64,000 bases of DNA from Pedobacter kyungheensis (GCF_000812965.1 NZ_JSYN01000004.1:62001-126000), one strand, 5' to 3'; positions 28,552-37,332 are shown, counted from the stretch's first letter. Notes: generated by a model from the sequence alone, not told the origin. Made by a program: numbers and translations.

Positions 28552-29673
28552 ATGAAAACTTTAAAGCTATTTATTTTTGCGTTTGCAGTAGCCGGCATTT
28601 TGCTGGCCATGCGTACCGACCGCGCCCCCAAAAATAAGGTAGTGATTGGCTACGTTGGTGGTTATAAAGGCCTGGTTGATGTGAGTAAAATTTCTGCTGA
28701 GCAACTCACACACATTAATTATGCTTTTGTTGATGTAAAAAACAACCGTGCTTATTTACATCGCGAAGCCACCGATACCACTAATCTGCGGCAACTTAAC
28801 CTGCTTAAACGTAAAAATCCGGCACTTAAAATCCTGATTTCGATTGGAGGATGGGCTTGGAGCGAAAATTTCTCAGATGCTGCGCTTACGGATACTTCGC
28901 GCAAGGCTTTTGCTGCCAGCGCCGTTAAAATCATCGAAAAATATAAGCTGGATGGGGTAGACATTGATTGGGAATATCCGGCAATTGCCGGTGAAGAAGG
29001 TAATGTTTTCAGGCCTGAAGATAAGCAGAATTTTACCCTCTTGCTTAAAGAATTACGTTTGGAGCTCGATACACTTGAAAAACAGGAACGAACCAAAAAG
29101 CTCTTGACTATAGCTGTTGGAGGTTTTACCAATTTCATCAACCATACCGAAATGGATAAAGCCCAGCAATACCTGGATTTTGTGAACCTGATGACTTACG
29201 ATTTTTATCATGGCAGGTTAGCAGGGCACCATACCAATTTGTACAATTCTAAAACCCATCCGGCAGAAAATTATGCGGATAAAACCTTTCGCGAGTTTGT
29301 GGCCGCAGGTGTTCCGCCGGCAAAACTGGTAATGGGGATTGCTTTTTACAGCAGGGCATTTACGCTTAGCCCCGGCGCCACAAAAGGATTAGGTGATACG
29401 GTATTAAGCAGCAGGTACGGAAAGGGGTATACTTTTATTAAAGATAGCCTCGTGAACCAAAAAGGTTTTACCAAATACTACGATAAAGCGGCCAAAGCGC
29501 CATATATCTACAACGCTGCTACACAAGAATACATGACATTCGATGATGAGCAATCGGTAAAAGAAAAATGTGCTTATGTGCTCAAAAACGGAATGGGTGG
29601 GGTAATGTTCTGGGAGTATGACTCAGATTTAAATGGTTATTTGCTCAACCAGATCAATAAAAGTTTAAAATAA
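28552..29673 (+). CDS. GH18 chitinase-family glycosidase
   Basis: 373 residues with an N-terminal hydrophobic segment (6-20) that looks like a signal peptide or anchor without a clear lipobox. The GH18 barrel is complete: LKILISIGGWAWS near 93-104 and the catalytic DGVDIDWE with E141 as acid and D139 as helper. Downstream NLMTYDFYHG and GVMFWEYDSD match GH18 strands. It should act on beta-1,4-N-acetylglucosamine chains. GH18 is unusual among uronate enzymes and hints at GlcNAc in the glycan. Confidence 0.93.
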   Translation: MKTLKLFIFAFAVAGILLAMRTDRAPKNKVVIGYVGGYKGLVDVSKISAEQLTHINYAFVDVKNNRAYLHREATDTTNLRQLNLLKRKNPALKILISIGGWAWSENFSDAALTDTSRKAFAASAVKIIEKYKLDGVDIDWEYPAIAGEEGNVFRPEDKQNFTLLLKELRLELDTLEKQERTKKLLTIAVGGFTNFINHTEMDKAQQYLDFVNLMTYDFYHGRLAGHHTNLYNSKTHPAENYADKTFREFVAAGVPPAKLVMGIAFYSRAFTLSPGATKGLGDTVLSSRYGKGYTFIKDSLVNQKGFTKYYDKAAKAPYIYNAATQEYMTFDDEQSVKEKCAYVLKNGMGGVMFWEYDSDLNGYLLNQINKSLK

Positions 29674-29727
29674 TAAAGCATTCAGTGCTATTGAACATGG
29701 TGTCGCATCCATAAATATTTAATTAAG

Positions 29728-31194
29728 ATGAAACATAATTTAAGCCTCCTGTTAATATTAGCTACAGCATTTAATGTTGCTGCTCAAAACAAAAAAACAG
29801 TTAAACCGGCAGCCGTTTACAGTGTTGCCAATAAAAAAGTAACGGTTTTCACCACTGCCGAAAAAACTGAATACCGCATCAGCAAAACCGAAACGCTAAA
29901 TTTCGTAGCCAATAAGCAGCCTTTTGAAACAGAGCCTTGCATTTTTATCGATCCAACCATAAAATACCAAAGCCTGATAGGGATTGGCGGCGCACTGACC
30001 GATGCCTCAGCCGAAACATTTGCCAAACTCTCTAAAAAGAATCAGCAGGAACTGCTTCAGGCGTATTATAACCCAAATAAAGGCATTGGTTATACTTTGG
30101 CCCGTACCAATATTGCCAGTTGCGATTTCTCCAGCGGAAGTTATACCTATGTGCAGGATAATGATAAAGATTTGAAAACCTTTAGTGTGGCGCACGATCA
30201 GGATTATAAAATCCCCTTAATTAAACAGGCTATTACAGCTGCCGGAGGCAAACTGCCTTTGTTTGTGAGTCCGTGGTCGCCGCCCGCCTGGATGAAAGAT
30301 AATAACAGTTTACTTCAAGGTGGTCATTTATTGCCGGCATTTCGCCAAAGCTGGGCCAACCACTACGTAAAGTTTATTAAAACTTACGAGGGGATGGGCA
30401 TTCCCATCTGGGGTTTAAGTGTACAAAATGAGCCTATGGCCAAACAAAAATGGGAATCATGCCTGTTTACTGCTGAGGAAGAACGCGATTTTATCAAAAA
30501 CTTTTTGGGACCAACACTTCAAAAATCGGGCTTAGGTGCTAAAAAGCTCATTGCCTGGGACCATAACCGCGATCAGATTTTTCAGCGCGCCAGCACCATT
30601 TTAAACGATAAAGATGCTGCTAAATACGTTTGGGGTATTGGTTTTCACTGGTACGAAACCTGGACAGGTAGCGCTATGCAGTTTGGAAACGTAAAACAAA
30701 CCCATGAAGCCTATCCCGATAAAGCTTTGATTTTTACCGAGGGTTGTAAAGAGAAATACGATGTAAATAAACTCGACGACTGGACTTTAGGCGAGCGTTA
30801 TGGTTACTCGATGATTAACGATTTCAACTCCGGAACAGCCGCCTGGACAGATTGGAACATTCTTTTAGATGAAAAAGGAGGCCCCAATCATGTAGGAAAT
30901 TTCTGTTTTGCACCCGTACACGCCGATACCAAAAACGATAAATTGATTTATACAAATGCCTACTATTATATGGGACATTTTTCTAAATTTATCCGCCCGG
31001 GCGCTAAAAGAATAGGATCGGCTTCCAGCCGCGATAAACTGCAAACCACCGCTTTCTTAAATACCGATGGAAAGCTGGTTGTGGTCGTAATGAATCAAAC
31101 GGACGATAAATTAAAATACAGTTTATGGATTAAAGGCGAGGCTGCAACCACAACAAGTCTGCCGCACTCCATAACCACATTAGTAGTAGAATAA
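29728..31194 (+). CDS. GH30 glycosidase, glucosylceramidase / beta-1,6-glucanase type
   Basis: 488 residues with a signal peptide to residue 20 (FNVAAQ). GH30 features are the start IGIGGALTDASAETFAKLS, acid/base E235 in LSVQNEPMAKQKWESC and nucleophile E338 in IFTEGCKEK, with a C-terminal beta domain (WTDWNILLDEKGGPNHVGNFC onward). Family members in Bacteroidota include beta-glucosidases, beta-1,6-glucanases and beta-xylosidases; subfamily 3 is suspected but not proven. It follows GH18 after 54 bp. Confidence 0.9.
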   Translation: MKHNLSLLLILATAFNVAAQNKKTVKPAAVYSVANKKVTVFTTAEKTEYRISKTETLNFVANKQPFETEPCIFIDPTIKYQSLIGIGGALTDASAETFAKLSKKNQQELLQAYYNPNKGIGYTLARTNIASCDFSSGSYTYVQDNDKDLKTFSVAHDQDYKIPLIKQAITAAGGKLPLFVSPWSPPAWMKDNNSLLQGGHLLPAFRQSWANHYVKFIKTYEGMGIPIWGLSVQNEPMAKQKWESCLFTAEEERDFIKNFLGPTLQKSGLGAKKLIAWDHNRDQIFQRASTILNDKDAAKYVWGIGFHWYETWTGSAMQFGNVKQTHEAYPDKALIFTEGCKEKYDVNKLDDWTLGERYGYSMINDFNSGTAAWTDWNILLDEKGGPNHVGNFCFAPVHADTKNDKLIYTNAYYYMGHFSKFIRPGAKRIGSASSRDKLQTTAFLNTDGKLVVVVMNQTDDKLKYSLWIKGEAATTTSLPHSITTLVVE

Positions 31195-31211
31195 ACTAAA
31201 AAACTAAACAA

Positions 31212-32036
31212 ATGATGAAAGAAGTGGAAAGCCCCTTTTCCCTAAAAAACAAGGTTGTAGTAGTTACAGGTGCCACAGGCGTTTTAGGAGAGGCTTTTGT
31301 TAACGGATTGAATAATGCCGGTGCAAGCATTATAGTGCTCGGCAGAAACGAAGAAATTGCCAAACTCAGGACTGAAGAGGTAGTTAATGCCGGTGGAAAA
31401 GCAATTTATATCATAGCTGACGTATTGAACGAAGAGGATTTGGTAGCTGCCAATACCCGGATTATGGAAACTTATGGCCGTATAGATGGTTTGGTAAATG
31501 CAGCAGGAGGCAATGTGGCCGAGGCTGTTATACAACCTGGTAGCGATATATTCGATTTGAATGTTACTGCCCTAAAACAAGCTTTCGACTTAAATTTATT
31601 TGGCACCATTTTGCCAACCCAGGTTTTCGGTAAAGAAATTGCCAAAAATGGCGGAAGTATTGTTAATATTTCTTCGGCTTCAGCTGTGCAGGCCATTACC
31701 CGCGTTTTGGGTTATTCGCTGGCTAAATCATCTATAGAAAGTTATACCAAATGGATGGCTGTAGAACTGGCCAACCGTTATGGCGATAAAATCAGAATGA
31801 ACGCGCTGGTACCCGGCTTTTTTATTACCCACCAAAACCGGGCTTTGCTAACCAATCCGGATGGATCTCTAACCGCAAGAGGGCATGCCATTATCGCTAA
31901 AACACCATTTAAACGTTTCGGTGAGCCCGATGAATTAATTGGTGGCCTGGTATATTTGCTTAGCGATGCCTCGAAATTTGTAAACGGCGAAAATATTAAA
32001 ATAGACGGGGGATTCAGTGCTTTTTCTGGCGTTTAA
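31212..32036 (+). CDS. SDR oxidoreductase, probable fructuronate (mannonate) reductase
   Basis: 274 residues, a classical short-chain dehydrogenase. The nucleotide motif TGATGVLG spans 19-26, followed by NAAGG, the catalytic S155 region (VNISSASAV), and Y168/K172 in YSLAK. It lies directly before mannonate dehydratase, which strongly suggests it replaces UxuB and interconverts D-fructuronate and D-mannonate with NAD(P)H in the cytoplasm. By sequence alone it is only an SDR; the function is inferred from its neighbour. It starts 17 bp after GH30. Confidence 0.82.
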   Translation: MMKEVESPFSLKNKVVVVTGATGVLGEAFVNGLNNAGASIIVLGRNEEIAKLRTEEVVNAGGKAIYIIADVLNEEDLVAANTRIMETYGRIDGLVNAAGGNVAEAVIQPGSDIFDLNVTALKQAFDLNLFGTILPTQVFGKEIAKNGGSIVNISSASAVQAITRVLGYSLAKSSIESYTKWMAVELANRYGDKIRMNALVPGFFITHQNRALLTNPDGSLTARGHAIIAKTPFKRFGEPDELIGGLVYLLSDASKFVNGENIKIDGGFSAFSGV

Positions 32037-32082
32037 AAACCAAAAATCGGTATAATCTTATAAATCAGTGTAATCATATATA

Positions 32083-33246
32083 ATGAAAAAATTAGAACAA
32101 ACCTGGCGTTGGTACGGACCAAATGATCCGGTTAGCTTACAGGATGTTAAACAGGCAGGTGCAACAGGTATTGTATCTGCATTACATCACATTGCCCACG
32201 GCGAAGTATGGCCGCTGGAAGATATTAAAGAAAGAAAAGCCATTATCGAAGCCGCTGGTTTAACCTGGTCGGTGGTAGAAAGTGTGCCTGTACACGAAGC
32301 CATTAAAACCCGCAGAGCAGATGCAGGTCAATATATCGAAAATTATAAAACTTCGTTACGCAATTTAGCCGCATGCGGACTTAAAACCGTATGCTATAAT
32401 TTTATGCCGGTACTCGATTGGACCCGTACGCAACTGGATCTCGAAATGACCGATGGATCAAAAGCCCTGTATTTTAACTGGATTGATTTGGCAATTTTCG
32501 ACCTTTACATTTTAAAGCGCGAAGGAGCAGAGGCCGATTATTCTGCTTCAATTTTAACAAGGGCCAAAGATAAATATGCTACGCTTAACGAGCAGGAATT
32601 GATCGATTTGCGTATTAATGTATTGATGGGTATTCCGAATGAGAAAGAGATCGAACTCGAAACCCTGCGCGAGAGCATTAATGAATATAAAGCCATTGGT
32701 ACGCAGGGCTTGAAAGAAAATTTAAAGTTTTTCCTTTCATCAATTGCTGAAGTATGTACCGAAGAAGGTATTAAAATGACCATCCACCCCGATGATCCGC
32801 CTTACCCGATTTTAGGATTGCCGCGAATTGCCAGTACACTGGAGGATTTTAATTATATCATTAAAGAAGTAGACCAGCCTTTTAACGGCGTTTGTTTCTG
32901 TACTGGTTCGCTAGGCGCTGGTGTTGATAATAATGCTTTAGAAATTTTCAATGCGGTTAAGGAAAGGGTTTATTTTGCGCATTTGCGTAATGTGACCAAA
33001 GATGAAGATGGCAGTTTCTACGAGGCCGATCATTTAGGTGGCGATGTAAACATGTATGAAATTATGAAAGCCCTGACAGAAGAAAATGCAACCCGCGAAG
33101 TGGCCATTCCTTTCCGTCCCGATCACGGGCACCAGATGCTTGATGATTTAGCTAAGGTAACCAACCCGGGTTATTCTGCCATTGGCCGCCTCAGGGGGCT
33201 TGCAGAACTAAGAGGTTTGGAAATCGGGGTAACCGGCAATTACTAG
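32083..33246 (+). CDS. uxuA: Mannonate dehydratase
   Basis: 387 residues, close to the usual UxuA length. It dehydrates D-mannonate to 2-keto-3-deoxy-D-gluconate with Mn or Fe. Characteristic stretches are LEQTWRWYGPNDPVSLQDVKQAGATGIV at the start, CYNFMPVLDWTRT, TIHPDDPPYPILGLPRI, VCFCTGSLGAG and IPFRPDHGHQMLDD, which carry the metal-binding His, Cys and Asp. It is the last gene of the PUL, followed by a strong terminator. The isomerase (UxaC) and KDG kinase and aldolase are not in this window and must be encoded elsewhere. Confidence 0.97.
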   Translation: MKKLEQTWRWYGPNDPVSLQDVKQAGATGIVSALHHIAHGEVWPLEDIKERKAIIEAAGLTWSVVESVPVHEAIKTRRADAGQYIENYKTSLRNLAACGLKTVCYNFMPVLDWTRTQLDLEMTDGSKALYFNWIDLAIFDLYILKREGAEADYSASILTRAKDKYATLNEQELIDLRINVLMGIPNEKEIELETLRESINEYKAIGTQGLKENLKFFLSSIAEVCTEEGIKMTIHPDDPPYPILGLPRIASTLEDFNYIIKEVDQPFNGVCFCTGSLGAGVDNNALEIFNAVKERVYFAHLRNVTKDEDGSFYEADHLGGDVNMYEIMKALTEENATREVAIPFRPDHGHQMLDDLAKVTNPGYSAIGRLRGLAELRGLEIGVTGNY

Positions 33247-33261
33247 CAAACATAAAAAACT

Positions 33262-33294
33262 AATGCGCACAGTATTTAATTGTGCGCATTTTTT
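33262..33294 (+). terminator. Rho-independent terminator closing the PUL
   Basis: Perfect 10-bp stem AATGCGCACA (33262-33271) with 33281-33290, a 9-nt loop, then a run of T to 33294. It lies 16 bp after the uxuA stop. Confidence 0.92.
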
Positions 33295-33310
33295 GCTTAT
33301 GCTTAGAATT

Positions 33311-33488
33311 AACCATATAAGAAATATAAGGCCTTGTAAGCATGGATTTGCTGATATGACTTATATGGTTAAATGTTATTAGTATGCCCTATAATAACCA
33401 TATAAGAAACATGAGCTTAAATGTGCTGATATGTCTTATGTAGTAAAAGAAAAATATACCTTAAATGTTCTAACATGACTTATATGGT
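33311..33488. repeat. Array of three related palindromic units
   Basis: Arms AACCATATAAG (33311-33321) and CTTATATGGTT (33360-33370) are perfect inverted repeats. AACCATATAAG recurs at 33396-33406 with a degenerate right arm near 33435-33444, and a third right arm CTTATATGGT is at 33479-33488. The inner text TG(C)TGATATG is also shared. This is a non-coding dispersed palindrome family, placed right after the PUL terminator. Confidence 0.8.
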
Positions 33489-33523
33489 AAGCGTTATGGC
33501 CTGAAATTTGATTACCTTTAACC

Positions 33524-33751
33524 ATGGAAAATAGCAATCATCCCCTAAAAACCATCTTAAAGCCCTCAGTTATTCATGATGATTTACCTGAGGTTAAAAA
33601 GCCCGAGCATTTGCGTAAAGTACCCCTTGACCACGATAATGCCTTACCGGAAAATCCGGAAAGAAATTACCACCATGATGATCCGGCCAGCTACAGTCAC
33701 GACGAATTGAGGCAGGCCGATGATGATATCTGGAATGGGGAAGACGCTTAA
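33524..33751 (+). CDS. Small acidic hypothetical protein
   Basis: 75 residues, rich in Asp, Glu, His and Pro (HDDLPEVKKPEHLRKVPLDHDNALPENPERNYHHDDPASYSHDELRQADDDIWNGEDA). No signal peptide or membrane segment; it should be largely disordered. I do not recognise a family or function. Coding is supported by a clean start, normal codon use and position in an otherwise empty gap before a tRNA. Confidence 0.6.
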   Translation: MENSNHPLKTILKPSVIHDDLPEVKKPEHLRKVPLDHDNALPENPERNYHHDDPASYSHDELRQADDDIWNGEDA

Positions 33752-33923
33752 AGGCTCCTTTTTGTTGAAATAACCAACAAAAAATACAGTTTAAGGTGAG
33801 GGTAAGATATTTTTTAAGTGCTGAAATTAATTTTAATTGCTTCTATTTTAAATACTTATTTCAAAACTGAAAACAGCCTTCCAAATAGTTTAAAATATAT
33901 TTTTACTTATTCAATAGAACTCC

Positions 33924-33931
33924 TATATTTG
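33924..33931 (+). promoter_or_regulatory. -7 promoter element of the tRNA gene
   Basis: TATATTTG matches TAnnTTTG exactly, 18 bp before the mature tRNA 5' end. The -33 TTG is not clear. Confidence 0.6.
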
Positions 33932-33949
33932 CAGCTCATTAAAAAATGA

Positions 33950-34023
33950 GCCTCGGTAGCTCAGTTGGATAGAGCAACGGTTTTCTAAACCGTGGGTCAG
34001 GGGTTCGAATCCCTTCCGGGGTA
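33950..34023 (+). tRNA. tRNA-Arg (anticodon TCT)
   Basis: A 74-nt cloverleaf. The acceptor GCCTCGG pairs with CCGGGGT, with two G-U wobbles. The D arm is GCTC/GAGC, the anticodon arm ACGGT-TTTCTAA-ACCGT gives anticodon TCT (reads AGA/AGG), and the T arm is AGGGG-TTCGAAT-CCCTT. The discriminator is A and CCA is not encoded. Confidence 0.96.
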
Positions 34024-34027
34024 CTTA

Positions 34028-34057
34028 AAGGGAAGATTGAAAAATCTTCCCTTTTTT
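34028..34057 (+). terminator. Rho-independent terminator of the tRNA gene
   Basis: Eleven-bp stem (34028-34038 with 34043-34053) around a GAAA loop, ending in a run of six T (34052-34057). It starts 4 nt after the tRNA. Confidence 0.9.
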
Positions 34058-34418
34058 ATTGCCCATAATTTTCTCCTTAATGATCTTGATTTAAACCTTA
34101 ACCTATTTTTCTTCATTCGCATAAATAGATTTCTCCGGTAACTGGAAGATCGGATTCTTGATTAATCAGCGCTTTTCTTGTTGCTGATCTGAATACAAAA
34201 TCGATTTAAATCCATGCTAATTAGGTTTTATCACACAGTAAAAGGAAAGCTATCGCGAGGAGTTTATATACTTTTTTTACAACCTAAGGTTTTGAAAACT
34301 AGTCTTTTGTCAAAAAGATGATACTTGCTGTGCCACTTTATATATTATGGCTAACTTAGGCACGTCGGTCGTCCCCAATTTGATTTAATTACTTTTTTTC
34401 TAAAAATTAATTAGCTCA
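34058..34418. other. Intergenic region, nothing supported
   Basis: About 360 bp, AT-rich, without a convincing gene, repeat or RNA. It should hold the promoter of the HTH gene at 34419, but no clear TAnnTTTG element at a good distance was found. Confidence 0.5.
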
Positions 34419-34832
34419 ATGACAACACATTTGAAACAAGGAGAAATTCTCGAGCGCCTGGTACGTAGAGACCGCATGGGAATTAGCGAACTTTCAAGAA
34501 AACTTAAAGTAAGTCGCAGGACTATTTACAACTGGTTTGCCCAGGAACGGATTGATCAGGAGATTATCTGGCAGGTGGGCAGATTATTAGGACAGGATCT
34601 TTCTATCGATTTTCCAGATGCTTTCCCCGTACCCTTATCCGGCCAGCTTAAAGGCCAGGCAATTGATCAGGTTAAACCAGATCATTCGAATGCCAATGCA
34701 GTACATTTCTGGATGAATAAGTATATCAGCTTGCTCGAAAAGTATAATGATTTGCTGTCTGCAAAAGATCAGGCTGACCATGTCGAGCTTAGAAAACGAC
34801 TCTTGTTTGGTAATGAAAGGACGATGATTTAG
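34419..34832 (+). CDS. HTH DNA-binding protein, function unknown
   Basis: 137 residues. The N-terminal helix-turn-helix is clear (ILERLVRRDRMGISELSRKLKVSRRTIYNWFAQERIDQEIIWQVGRLLG, about residues 9-57). The middle (60-90) is Pro- and Gln-rich and probably a linker; the C-terminus (92-130) is helical (FWMNKYISLLEKYNDLLSAKDQADHVELRKRLL) and may be a coiled coil for dimer formation. This architecture is common in Sphingobacteriaceae as a stand-alone regulator. The target is unknown; no partner gene is adjacent. Confidence 0.75.
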   Translation: MTTHLKQGEILERLVRRDRMGISELSRKLKVSRRTIYNWFAQERIDQEIIWQVGRLLGQDLSIDFPDAFPVPLSGQLKGQAIDQVKPDHSNANAVHFWMNKYISLLEKYNDLLSAKDQADHVELRKRLLFGNERTMI

Positions 34833-35029
34833 TCCTTCAAAATATGCTGTTATCCGGGTAGCAATCTTGTCGTTGAATATTAGTGTTGTTGTGTGGCACA
34901 GCATGAGTTGATCTAATGACCAGATTTTACCATATTTACAATGGTACCGGATACCTTTGTTGAAGCTTTATTTTGCTTTGGATTAATAATTTTTATGCAA
35001 TTTGCGTAAATATCCAAACAGAGATTTAA

Positions 35030-35323
35030 ATGGAAACGATAGCAGATTTTAAGCGTAGTTTAACCAACGAAAAACCCGATGTTGGTTTTACAGTTCAGCT
35101 TAAAGCATTGTGGTACGATGGGAAAGGCAACTGGGATAAAGCCCATGGACTAATTGACCAGCTAAACGATTCCGAATCGGCCCATGTGCACGCTTATTTG
35201 CACCGCAAAGAGGGCGACCAGTTTAACGCAGGTTACTGGTATAGAAAAGCAGGGCAGGTGTTTCCGGAACAATCTCTCGAAAAAGAATGGGAACAACTTG
35301 TTTTTAAGTTCCTAAAGAAATAA
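35030..35323 (+). CDS. Conserved small protein of unknown function
   Basis: 97 residues, soluble, with a helical repeat look (WDKAHGLIDQLNDSESAHVHAYLHRKEGDQFNAGYWYRKAGQVFPEQSLEKEWEQL). The motif AHVHAYLHRKEGDxxNAxYWYRKAG recurs in a widely spread bacterial family, recalled from memory, that lacks an assigned role. Two helix pairs resemble a short TPR-like fold. It is convergent with the Lrp gene and stands alone. Confidence 0.75.
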   Translation: METIADFKRSLTNEKPDVGFTVQLKALWYDGKGNWDKAHGLIDQLNDSESAHVHAYLHRKEGDQFNAGYWYRKAGQVFPEQSLEKEWEQLVFKFLKK

Positions 35324-35348
35324 TATTTTTTTAGGGAAGCCAGGCTAA

Positions 35349-35825
35349 CTACCTCGATTCAAGCGGATAGGCTAAATCGCGTTTAACTTCGTTTACCACA
35401 AAACTACTGTGTGATTTGAGTACATTTTCCTGCGTCATCAGGTCGCGGGTAATAAAACGGGTGTATTCCTGCATATCTCTAACCACAATTTTAAGCAGAA
35501 AATCGTAATCGCCGGTGGTATGGTAGCATTCGAGCACCTGCGGAAATACAGCTACTTTTTCCTGGAAATTGGTAAGGGCATTGCTGCTATGGTCGCGAAG
35601 GGTTACATGGGTATAAGAAACCAATAGTTCTTTAAACTTTTCGCGGTTAATGATGGTAATGTTACCGGCTATAAAACCACGTTCGCGCATGCGGTTAATG
35701 CGCTCAAATATGGTGCTTGGCGATTTGTGGAGCTTATAGGCGAGTTCTTTATAGTTTAAATCGCCTTGCGTTTGCAGCAGCGATAAAATCTCATAATCCA
35801 GCTTATCCAAAATATCGTCGTGCAT
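35349..35825 (-). CDS. Lrp/AsnC-family transcriptional regulator
   Basis: 158 residues: an N-terminal HTH (LDYEILSLLQTQGDLNYKELAYKLHKSPSTIFERINRMRERGFIAG) and a C-terminal RAM/ligand-sensing domain (YHTTGDYDFLLKIVVRDMQEYTRFITRDLM). These feast/famine regulators bind amino acids. It is divergent from a threonine dehydrogenase-like gene, so a role in amino-acid catabolism, possibly sensing threonine, glycine or leucine, is likely. Its promoter on the minus strand is well formed. Confidence 0.93.
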   Translation of the reverse strand: MHDDILDKLDYEILSLLQTQGDLNYKELAYKLHKSPSTIFERINRMRERGFIAGNITIINREKFKELLVSYTHVTLRDHSSNALTNFQEKVAVFPQVLECYHTTGDYDFLLKIVVRDMQEYTRFITRDLMTQENVLKSHSSFVVNEVKRDLAYPLESR

Positions 35826-35903
35826 GGCGCAGGTCTTCTTAGCTATTTAATTTGCGGTAAATAATCAGGTAAATTGATTTGCCGGTTTGAGCTTCCGGCA
35901 TTG

Positions 35904-35934
35904 CAAACATAATAAGTTTATTTTTAACTCCCAA
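35904..35934 (-). promoter_or_regulatory. Promoter of the Lrp-family gene
   Basis: On the minus strand, TTG (35932-35934), a 20-bp spacer, then TATGTTTG (35904-35911) match the Bacteroidota consensus TTG...TAnnTTTG, about 80 bp before the start codon. Confidence 0.65.
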
Positions 35935-36149
35935 TTCCGGAAACATTATTTGGAATTCGCTTTAGCGCATATCTGGGCTCAAAATTATGTTTGGCTTTTA
36001 ATGTCACTTCTCGAATAATCTTCGAACTAAAATCAATCACAAGGATTTCTCTTCCGGTCTTTCCAAATTTGCGTTGTCAAAAAATAAAATAAACAGGCTT
36101 GCAGCAGATTTATAATCAGATATGCACACCTGTAATTTCAAAAAAATAT

Positions 36150-37106
36150 ATGAATAAAGAAACAATATTGGTGATCGGAGCCTGTGGGCAGATTGGGAAA
36201 GAGTTGTTGGTTGCCCTGAGAGAAAAAAACGGACATGATAACGTGATTGCTGCAGATATTCATCCGCAAGAAAGTTTGCCGGCCGAAACTGCTCCTTATG
36301 TTAAACTTAATGTTTTAGATGCGCAGGCCCTCGAAGCTTTAATTGTTGATCAGCAAATAACCCAGATTTACCACCTTGCAGCAGTGCTTTCTGCTAAAGG
36401 CGAAAGCAATCCAACATTGGCCTGGGATCTTAATATGAACAGTTTACTGAGTGTGTTGGATTTGTCAGTAAAACACAAAGTGAACAAAGTATTCTGGCCA
36501 AGCAGTATTGCCATTTTCGGCCCAGACTCAGAGAAAATTAACTGCCCTCAGCAAGGTGTTACCGAGCCATCTACTGTGTACGGAATCAGTAAGGCTGCAG
36601 GTGAGCATTGGTGTAAATATTATTTCGAAAAACACGGTTTGGATGTGCGCAGTTTGCGTTACCCCGGGCTAATTAGCTATACGGGTGCTCCGGGTGGTGG
36701 TACTACCGATTATGCGGTTGATATTTTCCACCATGCAGTACAAGGTAAGCCTTACACCTGCTTTTTGAGCGAAGAAACAGCATTGCCAATGATGTTTATG
36801 GAAGATGCCATTCATGCTACGCTTCAGTTGATGGATGCACCGGCAGAAAATGTTCACATCCGTACGGCTTACAACCTGGGTGCTTTAAGTTTTACCCCTC
36901 AGGAATTGGCGGCAGAAATTAAAAGCCAGGTACCTGAGTTTGTAGTAAATTATGCACCCGATTTCCGCCAGGCCATTGCCGATAGCTGGCCATCAAGCAT
37001 TGATGACAGCGCCGCAAGAAAAGACTGGGGCTGGAAACCTGCTTACGATTTAAAAGCAATGACTACCGAAATGCTGGAGAACCTTTTGGTACTACAGGCA
37101 AATTAA
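36150..37106 (+). CDS. L-threonine 3-dehydrogenase, SDR (epimerase-like) type
   Basis: 318 residues from the ATG at 36150; the open frame reaches back to a TTG, but only the ATG places the Rossmann motif GACGQIG (10-16) near the N-terminus. The catalytic Y144/K148 pair is in STVYGISKAAGEHW. Sequence features (YHLAAVLSAKGESNP; FWPSSIAIFGP; SLRYPGLISY) match the GalE-like threonine dehydrogenases of Flavobacteria, which oxidise L-threonine to 2-amino-3-ketobutyrate with NAD. The divergent Lrp gene supports this. Another epimerase function is less likely. Confidence 0.87.
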   Translation: MNKETILVIGACGQIGKELLVALREKNGHDNVIAADIHPQESLPAETAPYVKLNVLDAQALEALIVDQQITQIYHLAAVLSAKGESNPTLAWDLNMNSLLSVLDLSVKHKVNKVFWPSSIAIFGPDSEKINCPQQGVTEPSTVYGISKAAGEHWCKYYFEKHGLDVRSLRYPGLISYTGAPGGGTTDYAVDIFHHAVQGKPYTCFLSEETALPMMFMEDAIHATLQLMDAPAENVHIRTAYNLGALSFTPQELAAEIKSQVPEFVVNYAPDFRQAIADSWPSSIDDSAARKDWGWKPAYDLKAMTTEMLENLLVLQAN

Positions 37107-37153
37107 TGTGGCAAAAAGGTATTAAAAATAATTAACCCGACAGGGTTAGTATC

Positions 37154-37258
37154 TAGGGAAGAACCCTATTTGTTTTTTTGTAAGTCATTTAAGGTGACTG
37201 AAATAGGTTTTAGTTAATAAGCGGTTGTTTCCGGATGGTAACAATCGCTTTTTGTTTT
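37154..37258 (+). terminator. Two successive terminator-like hairpins
   Basis: First: TAGGG (37154-37158) pairs with CCCTA (37164-37168), followed by a T-rich tract. Second: an 11-bp stem with one mismatch (37219-37229 with 37240-37250), followed by TTTGTTTTTTT. Both lie between the dehydrogenase and the transporter gene; the second could also act in the leader of the transporter. Confidence 0.7.
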
Positions 37259-37332
37259 TTTACAGCTTTCACAAATGAAGAACAGGAAAAGCAGTACCTT
37301 TGCGCGGTTTAAATTTTTAGTCGTTAAATGTT

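Noticed and set aside
33262-33294. Possible riboswitch or attenuator after uxuA
   Set aside because: The structure is a plain perfect stem with a T-run placed right after a stop codon; a terminator explains it fully.
8684-33294. The PUL as an integrated mobile element
   Set aside because: No integrase, transposase, attachment repeats or tRNA junction was seen at its ends; the tRNA lies beyond a repeat array and is intact.
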